Position numbers and translations under genes: made by a program
NCBI RefSeq assembly: GCF_900108225.1
Contig: NZ_FNUZ01000001.1
Location: 496,001 to 560,000 of the forward strand
Reading direction: 5' to 3'
Length of the DNA: 64,000 nt
From: Thalassococcus halodurans
Lineage (GTDB): Bacteria; Pseudomonadota; Alphaproteobacteria; Rhodobacterales; Rhodobacteraceae
Notes under the pieces: generated by a model
Told to the model about the DNA's origin: nothing
Databases searched by the model: none
Seen by the model: only the letters and a program-made list of their open reading frames with translations
In this document: piece by piece, positions 41,972-51,800 of the stretch
Layout of the letters: each line of letters begins with the position of its first letter
Position numbering within the stretch: position 1 is the stretch's first letter

Positions 41972-42823
41972 ATGACCTACACTCCCCCCGAAGTCTGGAC
42001 GTGGGACGCCGAAAGCGGCGGCACCTTCGCATCGATCAACCGCCCCATCGCCGGTGCCACCCACGACAAGGAACTGCCCATCGGCAAGCATCCCTTCCAG
42101 TTGTACTCCATGGGCACGCCGAACGGCGTCAAGGTCACCGTTCTGTTCGAAGAACTTCTGGCAGCAGGCCACAAAGACGCCGAATACGACGCATGGCTGA
42201 TCCGCATCGGGGACGGTGATCAGTTCGGTTCGGGCTTTGTCGATGTGAACCCGAACTCGAAAATTCCTGCACTGATGGACCGCTCGGGCGATGAACCGAT
42301 CCGCATCTTTGAATCCGGTGCGATCCTTCTGCATCTGGCCGAAAAATTCGACGCCTTCCTGGGCCCCAAAGAACAGCGTGCCGAAATGCTGTCATGGCTG
42401 TTCTGGCAAATGGGCTCGGCCCCCTATCTGGGTGGCGGCTTTGGCCACTTCTACGCCTACGCGCCCGAGAAATTCGAATACCCGATCAACCGCTTCTCGA
42501 TGGAGGCAAAGCGCCAATTGGACGTGTTGGACCGGAACCTTGCCGACCGCCAGTTTATGATTGGCGACGACTACACCATCGCGGACATGGCGATCTGGGC
42601 ATGGTACGGCAACCTTGCCTTGGGCCGCGCCTACGATGCGGGCAAGTTCTTGGACGTAGAAAGCTACAAGAACGTGCAGCGTTGGGCGAAAGAGCTTGAT
42701 GCACGCGAACCGGTGAAACGGGGCCGTATGGTCAACCGTACCTCGGGCGAGCCGCACGAACAGCTGCTGAACCGCCATGACGCGTCTGATTTCGATACCA
42801 AGACCCAAGACAAAATCGGCTGA
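41972..42823 (+). CDS. yghU: Disulfide-bond oxidoreductase / glutathione S-transferase YghU
   Basis: This 283-residue GST closely follows E. coli YghU (the nu class), which reduces disulfides and organic peroxides with glutathione. Shared segments are VWTWDAESGGTFASINRPIA near residue 8, GKHPFQLYSMGTPNGVKVTV near 36, AEYDAWLIRIGDGDQFGSGF near 70 and NPNSKIPAL near 93 (the glutathione-binding cis-Pro). The C-terminal helical domain includes DYTIADMAIWAWYG. AAGGAC precedes the ATG. It ends at a bidirectional terminator facing choX. Confidence 0.94.
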   Translation: MTYTPPEVWTWDAESGGTFASINRPIAGATHDKELPIGKHPFQLYSMGTPNGVKVTVLFEELLAAGHKDAEYDAWLIRIGDGDQFGSGFVDVNPNSKIPALMDRSGDEPIRIFESGAILLHLAEKFDAFLGPKEQRAEMLSWLFWQMGSAPYLGGGFGHFYAYAPEKFEYPINRFSMEAKRQLDVLDRNLADRQFMIGDDYTIADMAIWAWYGNLALGRAYDAGKFLDVESYKNVQRWAKELDAREPVKRGRMVNRTSGEPHEQLLNRHDASDFDTKTQDKIG

Positions 42824-42846
42824 CCACACCGGCGGCTGACAAACAA

Positions 42847-42875
42847 AAAGGCGCTGGAAACCCCAGCGCCTTTCT
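42847..42875. terminator. Bidirectional terminator between yghU and choX
   Basis: AAAGGCGCTGG pairs with CCAGCGCCTTT around a 5-nt loop, with A-rich DNA before and T-rich DNA after. It works for both convergent genes. Confidence 0.9.
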
Positions 42876-42897
42876 TTGTTTGAACCTGTAGGACTGC

Positions 42898-43818
42898 TTA
42901 CTTCAGCGCGCCCATCACGGCTGCAACTGCATCGCCGCCGTCTTTGGTTGTCACGCCGTCCAGCCAGCCTTCAACAACCGCAGGGTTCGCCGCCAGCCAT
43001 GTCTTGGCCGCGTCTTCTGCATCTTCACCGTCATTCAGGATCGCGCCCATGATCTCGTTCTCCATCTCGAGGCTGAAGACGAGGTTGTCCAGCAGCGCGC
43101 CGACGTTCGGACATTCAGCCGCATAACCGGCGCGGACGTTGGTGTGCACAGTCGCACCACCAAGGTTCGGACCAAAGTAATCGTCGCCACCTGTCAGATA
43201 GGTCAGGTCATAGTTTGCGTTCATCGGGTGCGGTTCCCATGCAAGGAACACGATCGGCTCGTCACGATCGACCGCGCGGCCAACCTGTGCCAGCATCCCC
43301 TGCTCCGAGCTTTCGCGCACGTCAAAGCCGTCCAGACCAAAGGCGTTCGCTTCGATCATATCAAGGATCAGGCGGTTGCCGTCGTTGCCCGGCTCGATGC
43401 CATAGATGTAGCCATCCAGCGCATCTTTCTGCGCGGCGATGTCAGCGAAATCCTTGATGCCAAGCGCAGCACCAGAAGCGTTCGTCGCCAGCGTGTATTT
43501 CGCGCCTTCAAGGTTGGTTTTGATCGACTCGACAGTGCCCGCGTCCAGATAAGGGCGGATGTCGGCCTCCATCGTGGGCATCCAGTTGCCAAGGAAGATA
43601 TCGATGTCGCCATTGGCCAGCGATGTGTAGGTCACGGGCACGGACAAAACCTTGGTTTCGGTGTCATACCCCAACGCGTCCAGCACAACCGAGGTCGCCG
43701 CCGTGGTCGCGGTGATGTCGGTCCAACCAACATCGGAAAAAGTCACGCTGTCGCAAGCCGCGCTTGCCATACCAGCGGATGCGCTCAGCGCGATCAGGGC
43801 AGTAAGGGTACGTTTCAT
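42898..43818 (-). CDS. choX: Choline/betaine ABC transporter substrate-binding protein
   Basis: This 306-residue periplasmic protein resembles ChoX/ProX-like binding proteins. It has a signal peptide (residues 1-20, ending GMASA), then VTFSDVGWTDITATTAATSV near 25, GDIDIFLGNWMPTMEADIRP near 70 and IVFLAWEPHPMNANYDLTYL near 190. Those Trp and Asp residues form the aromatic box for the trimethylammonium group. GGGAG precedes the ATG. No permease, ATPase or bet gene is nearby, so it is an orphan. Two tandem TTGACT-N4-AGTCAA palindromes lie 52-89 bp upstream, suggesting BetI-like control. Confidence 0.85.
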   Translation of the reverse strand: MKRTLTALIALSASAGMASAACDSVTFSDVGWTDITATTAATSVVLDALGYDTETKVLSVPVTYTSLANGDIDIFLGNWMPTMEADIRPYLDAGTVESIKTNLEGAKYTLATNASGAALGIKDFADIAAQKDALDGYIYGIEPGNDGNRLILDMIEANAFGLDGFDVRESSEQGMLAQVGRAVDRDEPIVFLAWEPHPMNANYDLTYLTGGDDYFGPNLGGATVHTNVRAGYAAECPNVGALLDNLVFSLEMENEIMGAILNDGEDAEDAAKTWLAANPAVVEGWLDGVTTKDGGDAVAAVMGALK

Positions 43819-43869
43819 GTTAGTCTCCCGTTGCTTATTCTTTTGATCATGGCCGCCATCGTGGCGGTT

Positions 43870-43885
43870 TTGACTCGCGAGTCAA
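43870..43885. promoter_or_regulatory. Operator-like palindrome A upstream of choX
   Basis: TTGACTCGCGAGTCAA is a perfect 16-bp palindrome, 52 bp upstream of the choX ATG. It resembles TetR-family sites of the BetI type. An adjoining short hairpin (CCGCCA-TCG-TGGCGG, 43853-43867) is nearer the gene. Confidence 0.7.
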
Positions 43886-43891
43886 CCAAGA

Positions 43892-43907
43892 TTGACTGAC
43901 GAGTCAA
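43892..43907. promoter_or_regulatory. Operator-like palindrome B upstream of choX
   Basis: TTGACT-GACG-AGTCAA repeats the arms of palindrome A, with centres 22 bp apart (about two helical turns). Two regulator dimers could bind the same face of the DNA. Confidence 0.7.
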
Positions 43908-43981
43908 TTGCAGGTGGCTTTCCGCTACCATGTCCAGCGATGATTATAGCATCGTGACACAATCGCAGCAGCGATTCCTTG

Positions 43982-44674
43982 TCAGACACCCAGAGTGTTG
44001 CAGAGCGTTTGCATGATCTCGCGGTTTTCGTCGCTTTTGTCCGACAGACGACTGCGGAACAGCGTGGCCTGTGATTTCAGAACCGGCGGCTCATCCAGAA
44101 TTTTCAGATGGTTCGCCCGCAGCGTTTCGCCCGTGCTGGTGATGTCGGCAACCGCTTCTGCCGTCAGGTTCCGAATTGTGCCTTCGGTCGCGCCCTGGCT
44201 GTCGACCAACTGGTAATCCGCCACACCGCCCATACGCAGGTAATCCCGCACAAGACGGTGGTATTTCGTGGCAATCCGCATGCGGAAGCCGTGTTTGGCG
44301 CGGAAGGCGGCTGCTGCCGCGTCCAGATCGTCCAGCGTGTCCACATCGACCCAGCAGGCGGGAACCGCGATGATCAGATCGGCGAAACCAAAGCCCAGCT
44401 CGGCCAGCGGTTCGACCTTTTGGTCCCACTGCACCAGCTTTTCGCGCACCAGATCGGTACCCGTAACACCCAGATCGATCCGCCCTGCTGCCAGTTCGCG
44501 CGGAATTTCGCCCGCAGACAGCAAGACCAGTTCGACGCCATCAACACCGTCAACCGCGCCGGAATATTCACGTTCCGATCCGGTCCGCGACAGGGTCACG
44601 CCCCGTTCGCCGAACCAGTCGAACGTCTTTTCCATCAACCGCCCCTTCGAGGGCACACCAAGCTTGATCGTCAT
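43982..44674 (-). CDS. hisG: ATP phosphoribosyltransferase, short form
   Basis: HisG catalyses the first step of histidine synthesis, joining ATP and PRPP. The 230-residue protein is the short form that lacks the regulatory ACT-like domain and needs HisZ. Signatures are [20 protein letters not shown] at the start, GEIPRELAAGRIDLGVTGTD near 56 and YQLVDSQGATEGTIRNL near 154 (PRPP-binding region). It overlaps hisZ by 4 bp and is the last gene of hisS-hisZ-hisG. A small AATCGC/GCGATT hairpin lies just after its stop codon. Confidence 0.96.
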   Translation of the reverse strand: MTIKLGVPSKGRLMEKTFDWFGERGVTLSRTGSEREYSGAVDGVDGVELVLLSAGEIPRELAAGRIDLGVTGTDLVREKLVQWDQKVEPLAELGFGFADLIIAVPACWVDVDTLDDLDAAAAAFRAKHGFRMRIATKYHRLVRDYLRMGGVADYQLVDSQGATEGTIRNLTAEAVADITSTGETLRANHLKILDEPPVLKSQATLFRSRLSDKSDENREIMQTLCNTLGV

Positions 44675-45756
44675 GACTGTGCCTCGCGGACCTGCAACAG
44701 GATATCTGGGCGAATGACGCCCCCCACGGCGGGAATGCTTTTGCCCTGCCCCAAACGCTGGGTCAACGCGTCATAGCGACCACCGGAGGCCACGGGCGGC
44801 AGATCGGGACGCGCCTCGGAATAGAAGCCAAAGACAAAACCGTCGTAATATTCCATCGAGGTGCGGCCATAGCTGGCTTCAAAGTCCAGCGTATCCACGT
44901 TAACCCCACGGGCCGCCAGCGCATCGCAGCGGCGGGCAAAACGATCCACCGCTTGCTCCATCTCGGGCATATCCACGGCGATATCGCGCAGATTAGCCAA
45001 GGCGTAGGGGCATGTCTCGGACACCTTCAGGACCTCGTCGATCATATCGACCTGATCCTGCGAAATCGGCGGCTCGGCAGCATCAGCGCGCAGCGCCTCA
45101 ATCCGGTCAGCAATCTCGACCTCGGAACGAAGTCCGATCACCGGCACGCCAATGTCCAACGGATCAGACGACTCAAGCAGCGCCTTGCGCGTCTGCGGTA
45201 CGGCACTGCGGCCCGAATAACGATCCATCAGCGCGCGGAACCGGCGCGGGCGCCAGATGTGGCGCAGCAAAGCCGCACGGCGCTGGGGCGATGTTTTCAG
45301 GCTGGACACAGCGGCGGTCAGAATGCCCATATCGCCGGTTGCCGCACGCAGGCCTTCCCCGCCCAGCGTTTCAGCAAATATAGCAAAAACCTCGGCATCG
45401 GCGGCTTCGGGGTCGGTGCGGTCAAACACCTCGTATCCGGTTTGCAGATACTCGGAATCGCGCTCGGGGTTTTCCTCCTGACGACGGAAAACCACGCCCG
45501 AATAGGTGTAGCGCGCAGGCTCGGCCCCGTCGGCCATGTGCATCTGCACGACAGGCACGGTGAAATCAGGGCGCAGCATCTGTTCGCCGCGTGCGGGGTC
45601 TTGCGTGACATAGGCACGGGTGCGGATGTCTTCGCCGTAGAGATCCAGCAAGGTTTCCGCCGGCTGCAACACCGCGCAATCAACAGGCGTCGCGCCTGCC
45701 TTCTCGAACGCCGCGCGCAGGCGCAGCGCTTCGCTGTTGGCTTTCAGTGAACTCAT
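44671..45756 (-). CDS. hisZ: ATP phosphoribosyltransferase regulatory subunit
   Basis: HisZ is a HisS-like paralogue without tRNA-synthetase activity that assembles with short HisG and confers feedback control. The 361-residue protein has a class II synthetase-like fold: [20 protein letters not shown] near residue 41, [20 protein letters not shown] near 80, and [20 protein letters not shown] near 293. The anticodon-binding domain of true HisRS is absent. It overlaps hisS and hisG by 4 bp each, indicating translational coupling. Confidence 0.93.
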   Translation of the reverse strand: MSSLKANSEALRLRAAFEKAGATPVDCAVLQPAETLLDLYGEDIRTRAYVTQDPARGEQMLRPDFTVPVVQMHMADGAEPARYTYSGVVFRRQEENPERDSEYLQTGYEVFDRTDPEAADAEVFAIFAETLGGEGLRAATGDMGILTAAVSSLKTSPQRRAALLRHIWRPRRFRALMDRYSGRSAVPQTRKALLESSDPLDIGVPVIGLRSEVEIADRIEALRADAAEPPISQDQVDMIDEVLKVSETCPYALANLRDIAVDMPEMEQAVDRFARRCDALAARGVNVDTLDFEASYGRTSMEYYDGFVFGFYSEARPDLPPVASGGRYDALTQRLGQGKSIPAVGGVIRPDILLQVREAQS

Positions 45757-47237
45757 GACTGGCTGTCCAGAATTTCACGCACCTTCGCAACCAACTCGCT
45801 GCGCGGCACCTCAAACTGGGAGGGACGTTCCTTCCATTCCTCAAGCGTCGCGTTCTCGGCGATCTTCGCACCAAGGATCAGGTCCTTGATCTGGATAACG
45901 CCACGCTCTTTCTCCTCGCCGCCTTCGATGATGGCGACGGGCGAGTTGCGCTTGTCCGCGTATTTCAGCTGGTTGCCAAAGTTCTTGGGGTTACCCAGAT
46001 AAACCTCGGACCGGATGCCTGCATTGCGTAGTTCCGCCACCATCGTCTGGTAATCCGCCATACGGTCGCGATCCATGACGGTGACCACAACAGGCCCCGT
46101 CACCTGACCACCCACACGGCCTTTTTCACGCAGAGCTGCCAGCAGGCGATCCACACCGATGGACACACCCGTTGCAGGCACCGACTGACCGGTAAAGCGT
46201 TTGACCAAATCGTCATAGCGCCCGCCACCGGACACCGACCCGAACTGGCGCTTGCGGCCTTTTTCGTCGAAAATTTCAAAGGTCAGCTCGGCCTCGAACA
46301 CCGGACCGGTGTAATAGCCCAGACCACGCACAACGGACGGATCGATAAGGATACGGTCGTCCGCATAGCCTTGCGCGTCCAGCAGCGTCGCGATGGTTTC
46401 CAGCTCATCCACACCTTCGGCACCCACGGCGCTGCGGCCAATGGCGGCGCGCAGGTTCGACAGGGTTTCAGCGGCATCCTTGCCACCCGATGTCAGGAAG
46501 GCCAGCACAGGGGCCGCCTGATCATCGGACAGGCCCACGCCGTCAATGTAGGCACCAGATGCGTCCAGACGGCCCTTGCCCAACAGTTCGCGCACGCCGG
46601 ATTCGCCGACCTTGTCGAACTTGTCGATGGTCCGCAGCACGTCATCGCGCTGCGCGTCATCGGTCAGGCCCATGGTTTCCAGAACACCGTTCAGAACCTT
46701 GCGGTTATTGACGCGCACCAGATAGTCGCCGCGCGGAATGCCCACGACTTCCAATGTGTCGGACAGCATCGCGCAAATTTCGGCATCGGCCGCAACCGAC
46801 GGCGCGCCAACGGTGTCGGCGTCACACTGATAGAACTGGCGGAAACGGCCCGGACCCGGCTTTTCGTTGCGCCAGACAGGACCCATCGCATAGCGGCGAT
46901 AGGGTTTCGGCAGATCGTTCTGGTGCTGGGCGTAAACCCGCGCCAACGGCGCCGTCAGGTCATAGCGCAGCGCCAGCCAGTCGCCGTTGCCATCGTCGTC
47001 AGACTCTTGCCACGCGAACACACCTTCGTTCGGGCGGTCCACGTCTGGCAGGAATTTACCAAGCGCTTCGACCGTCTCGACAGCCGAGCTTTCCAGCGCC
47101 TCGAACCCGTATCGATGGTACACTTGCGCGATCTTGCCGAGCATGTCAGCACGTTCGGTGACTTCAGTACCAAAGTAATCGCGGAACCCTTTGGGCGTTT
47201 CCGCCTTGGGGCGAGGTGTTTTTTTAGGCTTGGCCAT
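45753..47237 (-). CDS. hisS: Histidyl-tRNA synthetase
   Basis: HisRS charges tRNA-His. The 494-residue protein has motif 1 in [13 protein letters not shown] and the following helix, motif 2 in [20 protein letters not shown] near residue 119, and the His-specific motifs [18 protein letters not shown] near 300 and [18 protein letters not shown] near 335. An anticodon-binding domain closes the protein. I chose ATG 47237 ([11 protein letters not shown]) with GGAAAG upstream; the longer frame is weaker. First gene of hisS-hisZ-hisG, divergent from slyX. Confidence 0.96.
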   Translation of the reverse strand: MAKPKKTPRPKAETPKGFRDYFGTEVTERADMLGKIAQVYHRYGFEALESSAVETVEALGKFLPDVDRPNEGVFAWQESDDDGNGDWLALRYDLTAPLARVYAQHQNDLPKPYRRYAMGPVWRNEKPGPGRFRQFYQCDADTVGAPSVAADAEICAMLSDTLEVVGIPRGDYLVRVNNRKVLNGVLETMGLTDDAQRDDVLRTIDKFDKVGESGVRELLGKGRLDASGAYIDGVGLSDDQAAPVLAFLTSGGKDAAETLSNLRAAIGRSAVGAEGVDELETIATLLDAQGYADDRILIDPSVVRGLGYYTGPVFEAELTFEIFDEKGRKRQFGSVSGGGRYDDLVKRFTGQSVPATGVSIGVDRLLAALREKGRVGGQVTGPVVVTVMDRDRMADYQTMVAELRNAGIRSEVYLGNPKNFGNQLKYADKRNSPVAIIEGGEEKERGVIQIKDLILGAKIAENATLEEWKERPSQFEVPRSELVAKVREILDSQS

Positions 47238-47361
47238 GGTGTCTTTCCAGCGGTCAAATGCGTGGCCTCCCTTAGCCGCTCCGGTGTCTCGGGGCAAGCA
47301 AGAGGGCTGGCAACTGGCGTGTTACACAACTATGTCGCAAACATATGACGGGAGAAACGCA

Positions 47362-47568
47362 ATGACTCAGCCCAACGACGCCATGGAAGAACGGCTTGCC
47401 CACCTGATCCGTCAGGTCGAGGAACTGTCCGATGAGGTCGCCCGTCAGTCGCGCGAAATCGACACCCTGAACCGCCGTGTGGCTATGCTGATGATGCGCG
47501 AGGCCGAACGCGAATCTGAGGGCGCCGGCGGTGTGGTGATGGGCGACGAACGCCCCCCGCATTACTGA
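47362..47568 (+). CDS. slyX: SlyX family protein
   Basis: This 68-residue protein is a single coiled coil (EERLAHLIRQVEELSDEVAR, then QSREIDTLNRRVAMLMMREA). It ends DERPPHY, matching the conserved SlyX PPHY tail. The molecular function is unknown. GGGAG lies ten bases before the ATG. It is divergent from hisS and ends 13 bp from a convergent lipoprotein gene, where CTGATCAG occurs on both sides of AAAGG and may form a small hairpin. Confidence 0.9.
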   Translation: MTQPNDAMEERLAHLIRQVEELSDEVARQSREIDTLNRRVAMLMMREAERESEGAGGVVMGDERPPHY

Positions 47569-47581
47569 TCAGAAAGGCTGA

Positions 47582-48760
47582 TCAGCGCGACGCGATATCA
47601 ATCGCGGCGACGTCACCGTCATACAGCAACGCGTTCGTCCATGACGAACTGCCAGTGTAGTTGGGATAGATCGTCAGGAACACGGCCATGCGGTCCAGCT
47701 TGGCCAACGACGATCCACAGGGCGTGCCCTTGCCCACACCACAGACCTTGCGCTTGACCTTTTCATACTCAGCATCGGCTGCTGTGTAGGGCTGGATTTT
47801 GCTGGGCAAACCATAGCGCAGCTGTTCGTGCATCTCGACTGACCCGAACACCGCAAGTGATGCGGTGAACTGGCGCGCGCAGCCATCATCAAAGCCCGTC
47901 ACATACCAGTTGCGCGGGCCTGTGCTGCTAGGCTTGCTGTCATAAAGTTTGTACTTCGCACGCCCCGTTTCCGGATGCTGCGCGACCTCTTTGGCGAATT
48001 TGTTGATCGGCGCACCGCAGAGACGCGCCATTTTGCCCATCGGAACGGTTTCGTCCTTGGTCACTTCGGACACGGCGGCAGACGCGCTGGATTTCGAACT
48101 GCCCCCACCGCCAAGGAACCCACCGAACAACCCAGCACGACGCGGCTCTTCAACCTCAAGCGCGGCTGTTTCAACCTCTTCGACAGGTTCGGCGACCGGT
48201 GCTGTGTCTTCAACGACTTTGGCAACCTCGGCTTCGGGTGCCGCGACAGGGTCTTCTTGCAGGCCAGAGCCATTGGAATTCCCGCCAAAGATCGCGCCGA
48301 ACAATGTGCGTTTCTGCGCGGGTGCGGCTTCGGGTTCGGCGACATCAGCCTCAACGCCCAATGCGGCCACTTCAACAGGCTCCACACCTTCCAGCGGCTC
48401 ATCCGTGTTTTCAGCAACCTCGGTTGCCTCCGGCGCTTCGGTTTCTTCAATCGGGGGCAGGCCTTGGGCCTCGCGCAGCGCGGCGGTTACGTCATCGGCA
48501 GCGACATCAACCTTGGCATCATCAGCCTTGCGGCGGAAGAACCCCAAAAGGCCAGCGTTCGGCGTTTCGTCAGAGGTTGCGACAACGGAATTGCCCAGCG
48601 CGTTTTCGCCGTCCACCGCCGCGTCATCTGGCAAAGCGCCCGCTGTCTGCGCATCCTCGGCCAGTTCCACATCGCTTAGGCGGCTAACCTGTTGCAATGG
48701 ATCCTGACTGCAACCGGCCACGGCGACAACTGCTGCGACGACCAAAACGGATGGTTTCAA
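47582..48760 (-). CDS. Acidic lipoprotein of unknown function
   Basis: I propose a TTG start at 48760, with GGGAG seven bases upstream. It gives a lipoprotein signal with lipobox VAVAGC (Cys near residue 17). Starting instead at an upstream ATG (48814) adds 18 residues before the signal. Residues 20-240 are low-complexity, rich in Glu, Ala, Val and Pro. The C-terminal 150 residues form a compact domain with four to five cysteines (MARLCGAPINKFAKEV, DDGCARQFTASLAVFGSVEM, KRKVCGVGKGTPCGSSLA). The length is 392 residues. I do not recognise the domain. Downstream of dnaE in the opposite sense of slyX. Confidence 0.7.
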   Translation of the reverse strand: MKPSVLVVAAVVAVAGCSQDPLQQVSRLSDVELAEDAQTAGALPDDAAVDGENALGNSVVATSDETPNAGLLGFFRRKADDAKVDVAADDVTAALREAQGLPPIEETEAPEATEVAENTDEPLEGVEPVEVAALGVEADVAEPEAAPAQKRTLFGAIFGGNSNGSGLQEDPVAAPEAEVAKVVEDTAPVAEPVEEVETAALEVEEPRRAGLFGGFLGGGGSSKSSASAAVSEVTKDETVPMGKMARLCGAPINKFAKEVAQHPETGRAKYKLYDSKPSSTGPRNWYVTGFDDGCARQFTASLAVFGSVEMHEQLRYGLPSKIQPYTAADAEYEKVKRKVCGVGKGTPCGSSLAKLDRMAVFLTIYPNYTGSSSWTNALLYDGDVAAIDIASR

Positions 48761-48859
48761 AGGTGATCTCCCGAGTGCGCTTTGCAGTGGTCTAACGCAA
48801 ATCCACGCCATCACGCCAGTGGTTTCCCACAGCCAATACGACCATAGGCCAAGGCTTGC

Positions 48860-51800
48860 CTAGAACTCCTGCACCTCAAGGATGCCGTCCAGCGACTTGA
48901 TCGCGCCTTTGATTTCGGGCGACACGGGGAACTCTTCGTTCAGGTCGATCTCGACCTCGCCGGGCAGCCCTGCGTCGCTTAGAAGGAACTTCACAGGGCC
49001 TCGCGCACCCCGCGTGGCATTGGCCGCCGCCTGCGACAGAACCGAGGCGACGTTGCCAACAGCCGACGGGTTGTCGATGAAAATCTTCAGCCCAGCACTG
49101 CCCGCATCGGCAACCACAGCGTCGACAGGACCAACGGACCGGCCCAGCAGTTTCAACTGATCGCTTTCCATCGTCGCCTCGACCGTGACGACAACCTTTG
49201 AACCGGTCTCAAGGAATTCGCGCGATTTTTCCAAGGCTTCGGAAAACAGCGTGACCTCATAAGCGCCGGTCGGGTCGGACAACTGGCAAAAGGCAAAGCG
49301 GTTGCCGCGCGCCGATTTCCGCTCCTGACGGCCCGCAACGGTCCCTGCCAACTTCGCCACCAACGGGCCGCCCTCGGCCTTTTTGGTGACCTCATCAAGC
49401 GTCATGATACCTTTGCGCTTCAAGGGTGCCATGTAGTCGTCCAGCGGATGGCCGGACAGATAGAAGCCCACAGCGCGGAATTCTTCTGACAGGCGTTCCG
49501 CAGGCAGCCAGTCGTTGCAGGGCGCAAGGCGCGGTTCCGGCAGGTCATCGCCCGCTTCGCCGAACAGCGACACCTGATTGGACGCTTTCTGTTCGTGGAT
49601 CGCCGCCGAATAGGCGACCAGCGCATCAAGGCTTTCGAACACGCGGCGGCGGTTCGGATCAAGCACGTCAAATGCCCCTGCCCGCGCCATCATTTCCAGC
49701 GGGCGCTTGCCCACACGTTTCAGATCAACGCGCCGCGCCAAATCGAACAGGTTCACGAACGGCTTGTCGCCGCGTGCATCCACCACCATGCGCATCGCGT
49801 CCGAACCCACGTTCTTCAACGCGCCCAGCGCATAAACCAGTTCGCCGTTCACAACATCGAACGTCGCCTGAGACCGGTTCACACACGGCGGTACCCACGG
49901 CAGTTCAAGCCCCTTGCGGACCTCTTCGAAATAGATCGCAAGCTTGTCCGTCAGGTGGATATCGCAGTTCATCACGCCGGCCATGAACTCGACCGGATGG
50001 TTCGCCTTCAGCCAAGCGGTCTGGTAGGACACCACCGCATAGGCCGCCGCGTGGGATTTGTTAAATCCGTAGTTCGCGAACTTCTCGAGAAGGTCGAAAA
50101 CCTCGCTGGCTTTCTTGGGATCAACACCGTTTTCGCCCGCGCCCTTTTCGAACTTGGGGCGTTCGGCGTCCATCGCCTCTTTGATCTTTTTACCCATCGC
50201 ACGGCGCAGCAGGTCGGCGCCGCCAAGGCTGTAACCCGCCATGACCTGCGCGATCTGCATAACCTGTTCCTGATAAACAATAATCCCTTGGGTTTCTTCA
50301 AGGATATGGTCGATCAGCGGATGCACGGATTCGATTTCGCGAAGGCCGTTCTTGACCTCGCAATAGGTCGGGATGTTCTCCATCGGACCCGGACGATACA
50401 GCGCCACAAGGGCAACGATATCTTCGATACATGTGGGCTTCATGCGCTTGAGCGCATCCATCATGCCCGAGCTTTCAACTTGGAACACAGCGACCGTTTT
50501 GGCGCGGGCGTACAGTTTATAGGTCGGCTCGTCGTCCAAGGGGATCAGGTTGATCTGGTTTTCCCCGCCCTCGGGCGGCGCATAAAGCTCTGTCCCGTCA
50601 GCGGCCACATGCAACGGACGCCCCGATTTCAGGATCAGATCAACGGCATTCTGAATGACCGTCAGGGTTTTCAGACCCAAGAAGTCGAACTTGACCAGAC
50701 CCGCCTGTTCGACCCACTTCATGTTGAACTGCGTCGCGGGCATATCGGACCGCGGATCGCGATAAAGCGGCACAAGTTCATCCAGAGGACGATCCCCGAT
50801 CACAACACCCGCCGCGTGGGTCGATGCGTTCCGCAACAGCCCCTCGACCTGCTGGCCATAGGTCAACAGACGGTCCACGACCTCTTCGTTTCTGGCCTCT
50901 TCCCGCAGACGCGGTTCGTCCTGCAAGGCCTTCTCAATCGAAACAGGCTTAACGCCCTCGACCGGGATCATCTTGGACAGACGGTCCACCTGCCCGTAAG
51001 GCATCTGCAAAACACGACCAATGTCGCGCACCGCCGCCTTGGACAGAAGCGCACCAAAGGTGATGATCTGCCCGACCTTGTCGCGGCCGTATTTTTCCTG
51101 AACGTAGCGGATCACCTCTTCCCGACGATCCATGCAGAAGTCGATGTCAAAGTCAGGCATCGAAACACGTTCAGGGTTTAGAAAGCGTTCGAACAGCAGG
51201 CTGTAGCGCAGGGGATCAAGGTCGGTGATGGTCAGCGCATACGCCACCAGCGAACCCGCGCCAGAACCACGCCCCGGACCTACCGGAATATCGTGGTCTT
51301 TGCCCCATTTGATAAAGTCCGCAACGATCAGGAAGTAGCCGGGGAAGCCCATGCCTTCGATGATGCCAAGCTCGAAATCCAGACGTTCCTGATATTCCTC
51401 GGGCGTCACAGCATGGGGGATCACGGCCAGACGCGCCTGCAGACCTTCATTCGCCTGACGACGCAGTTCTTCGACCTCGTCATCAGCGAACTTGGGCAGG
51501 ATCGGATCGCGGCGATAGGCCATAAAGGCACAGCGCTTGGCGATCTCGACGGTGTTTTCAATCGCTTCCGGCAGATCGGCAAACAGCGTCGCCATTTCCT
51601 GCGGCGTTTTCATGTAATGCTGTGCCGTCAGACGGCGGCGCGGTTCGGACTGGTCGACATAGGTGCCTTCGGCAATACAGATCAGCGCATCGTGCGCCTC
51701 GTACATATCCGCCTTAGGGAAGTAGACATCGTTGGTCGCGACCAGCGGAATATCCATGGCATAGGCCATTTCGATCAAACCGCGTTCGGTCTGCTTTTCC

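Noticed and set aside
49595-51181. 528-codon plus-strand frame opposite dnaE
   Set aside because: Antisense shadow of dnaE with low-complexity His/Arg-rich translation. The same applies to 10890-12260 opposite miaB.
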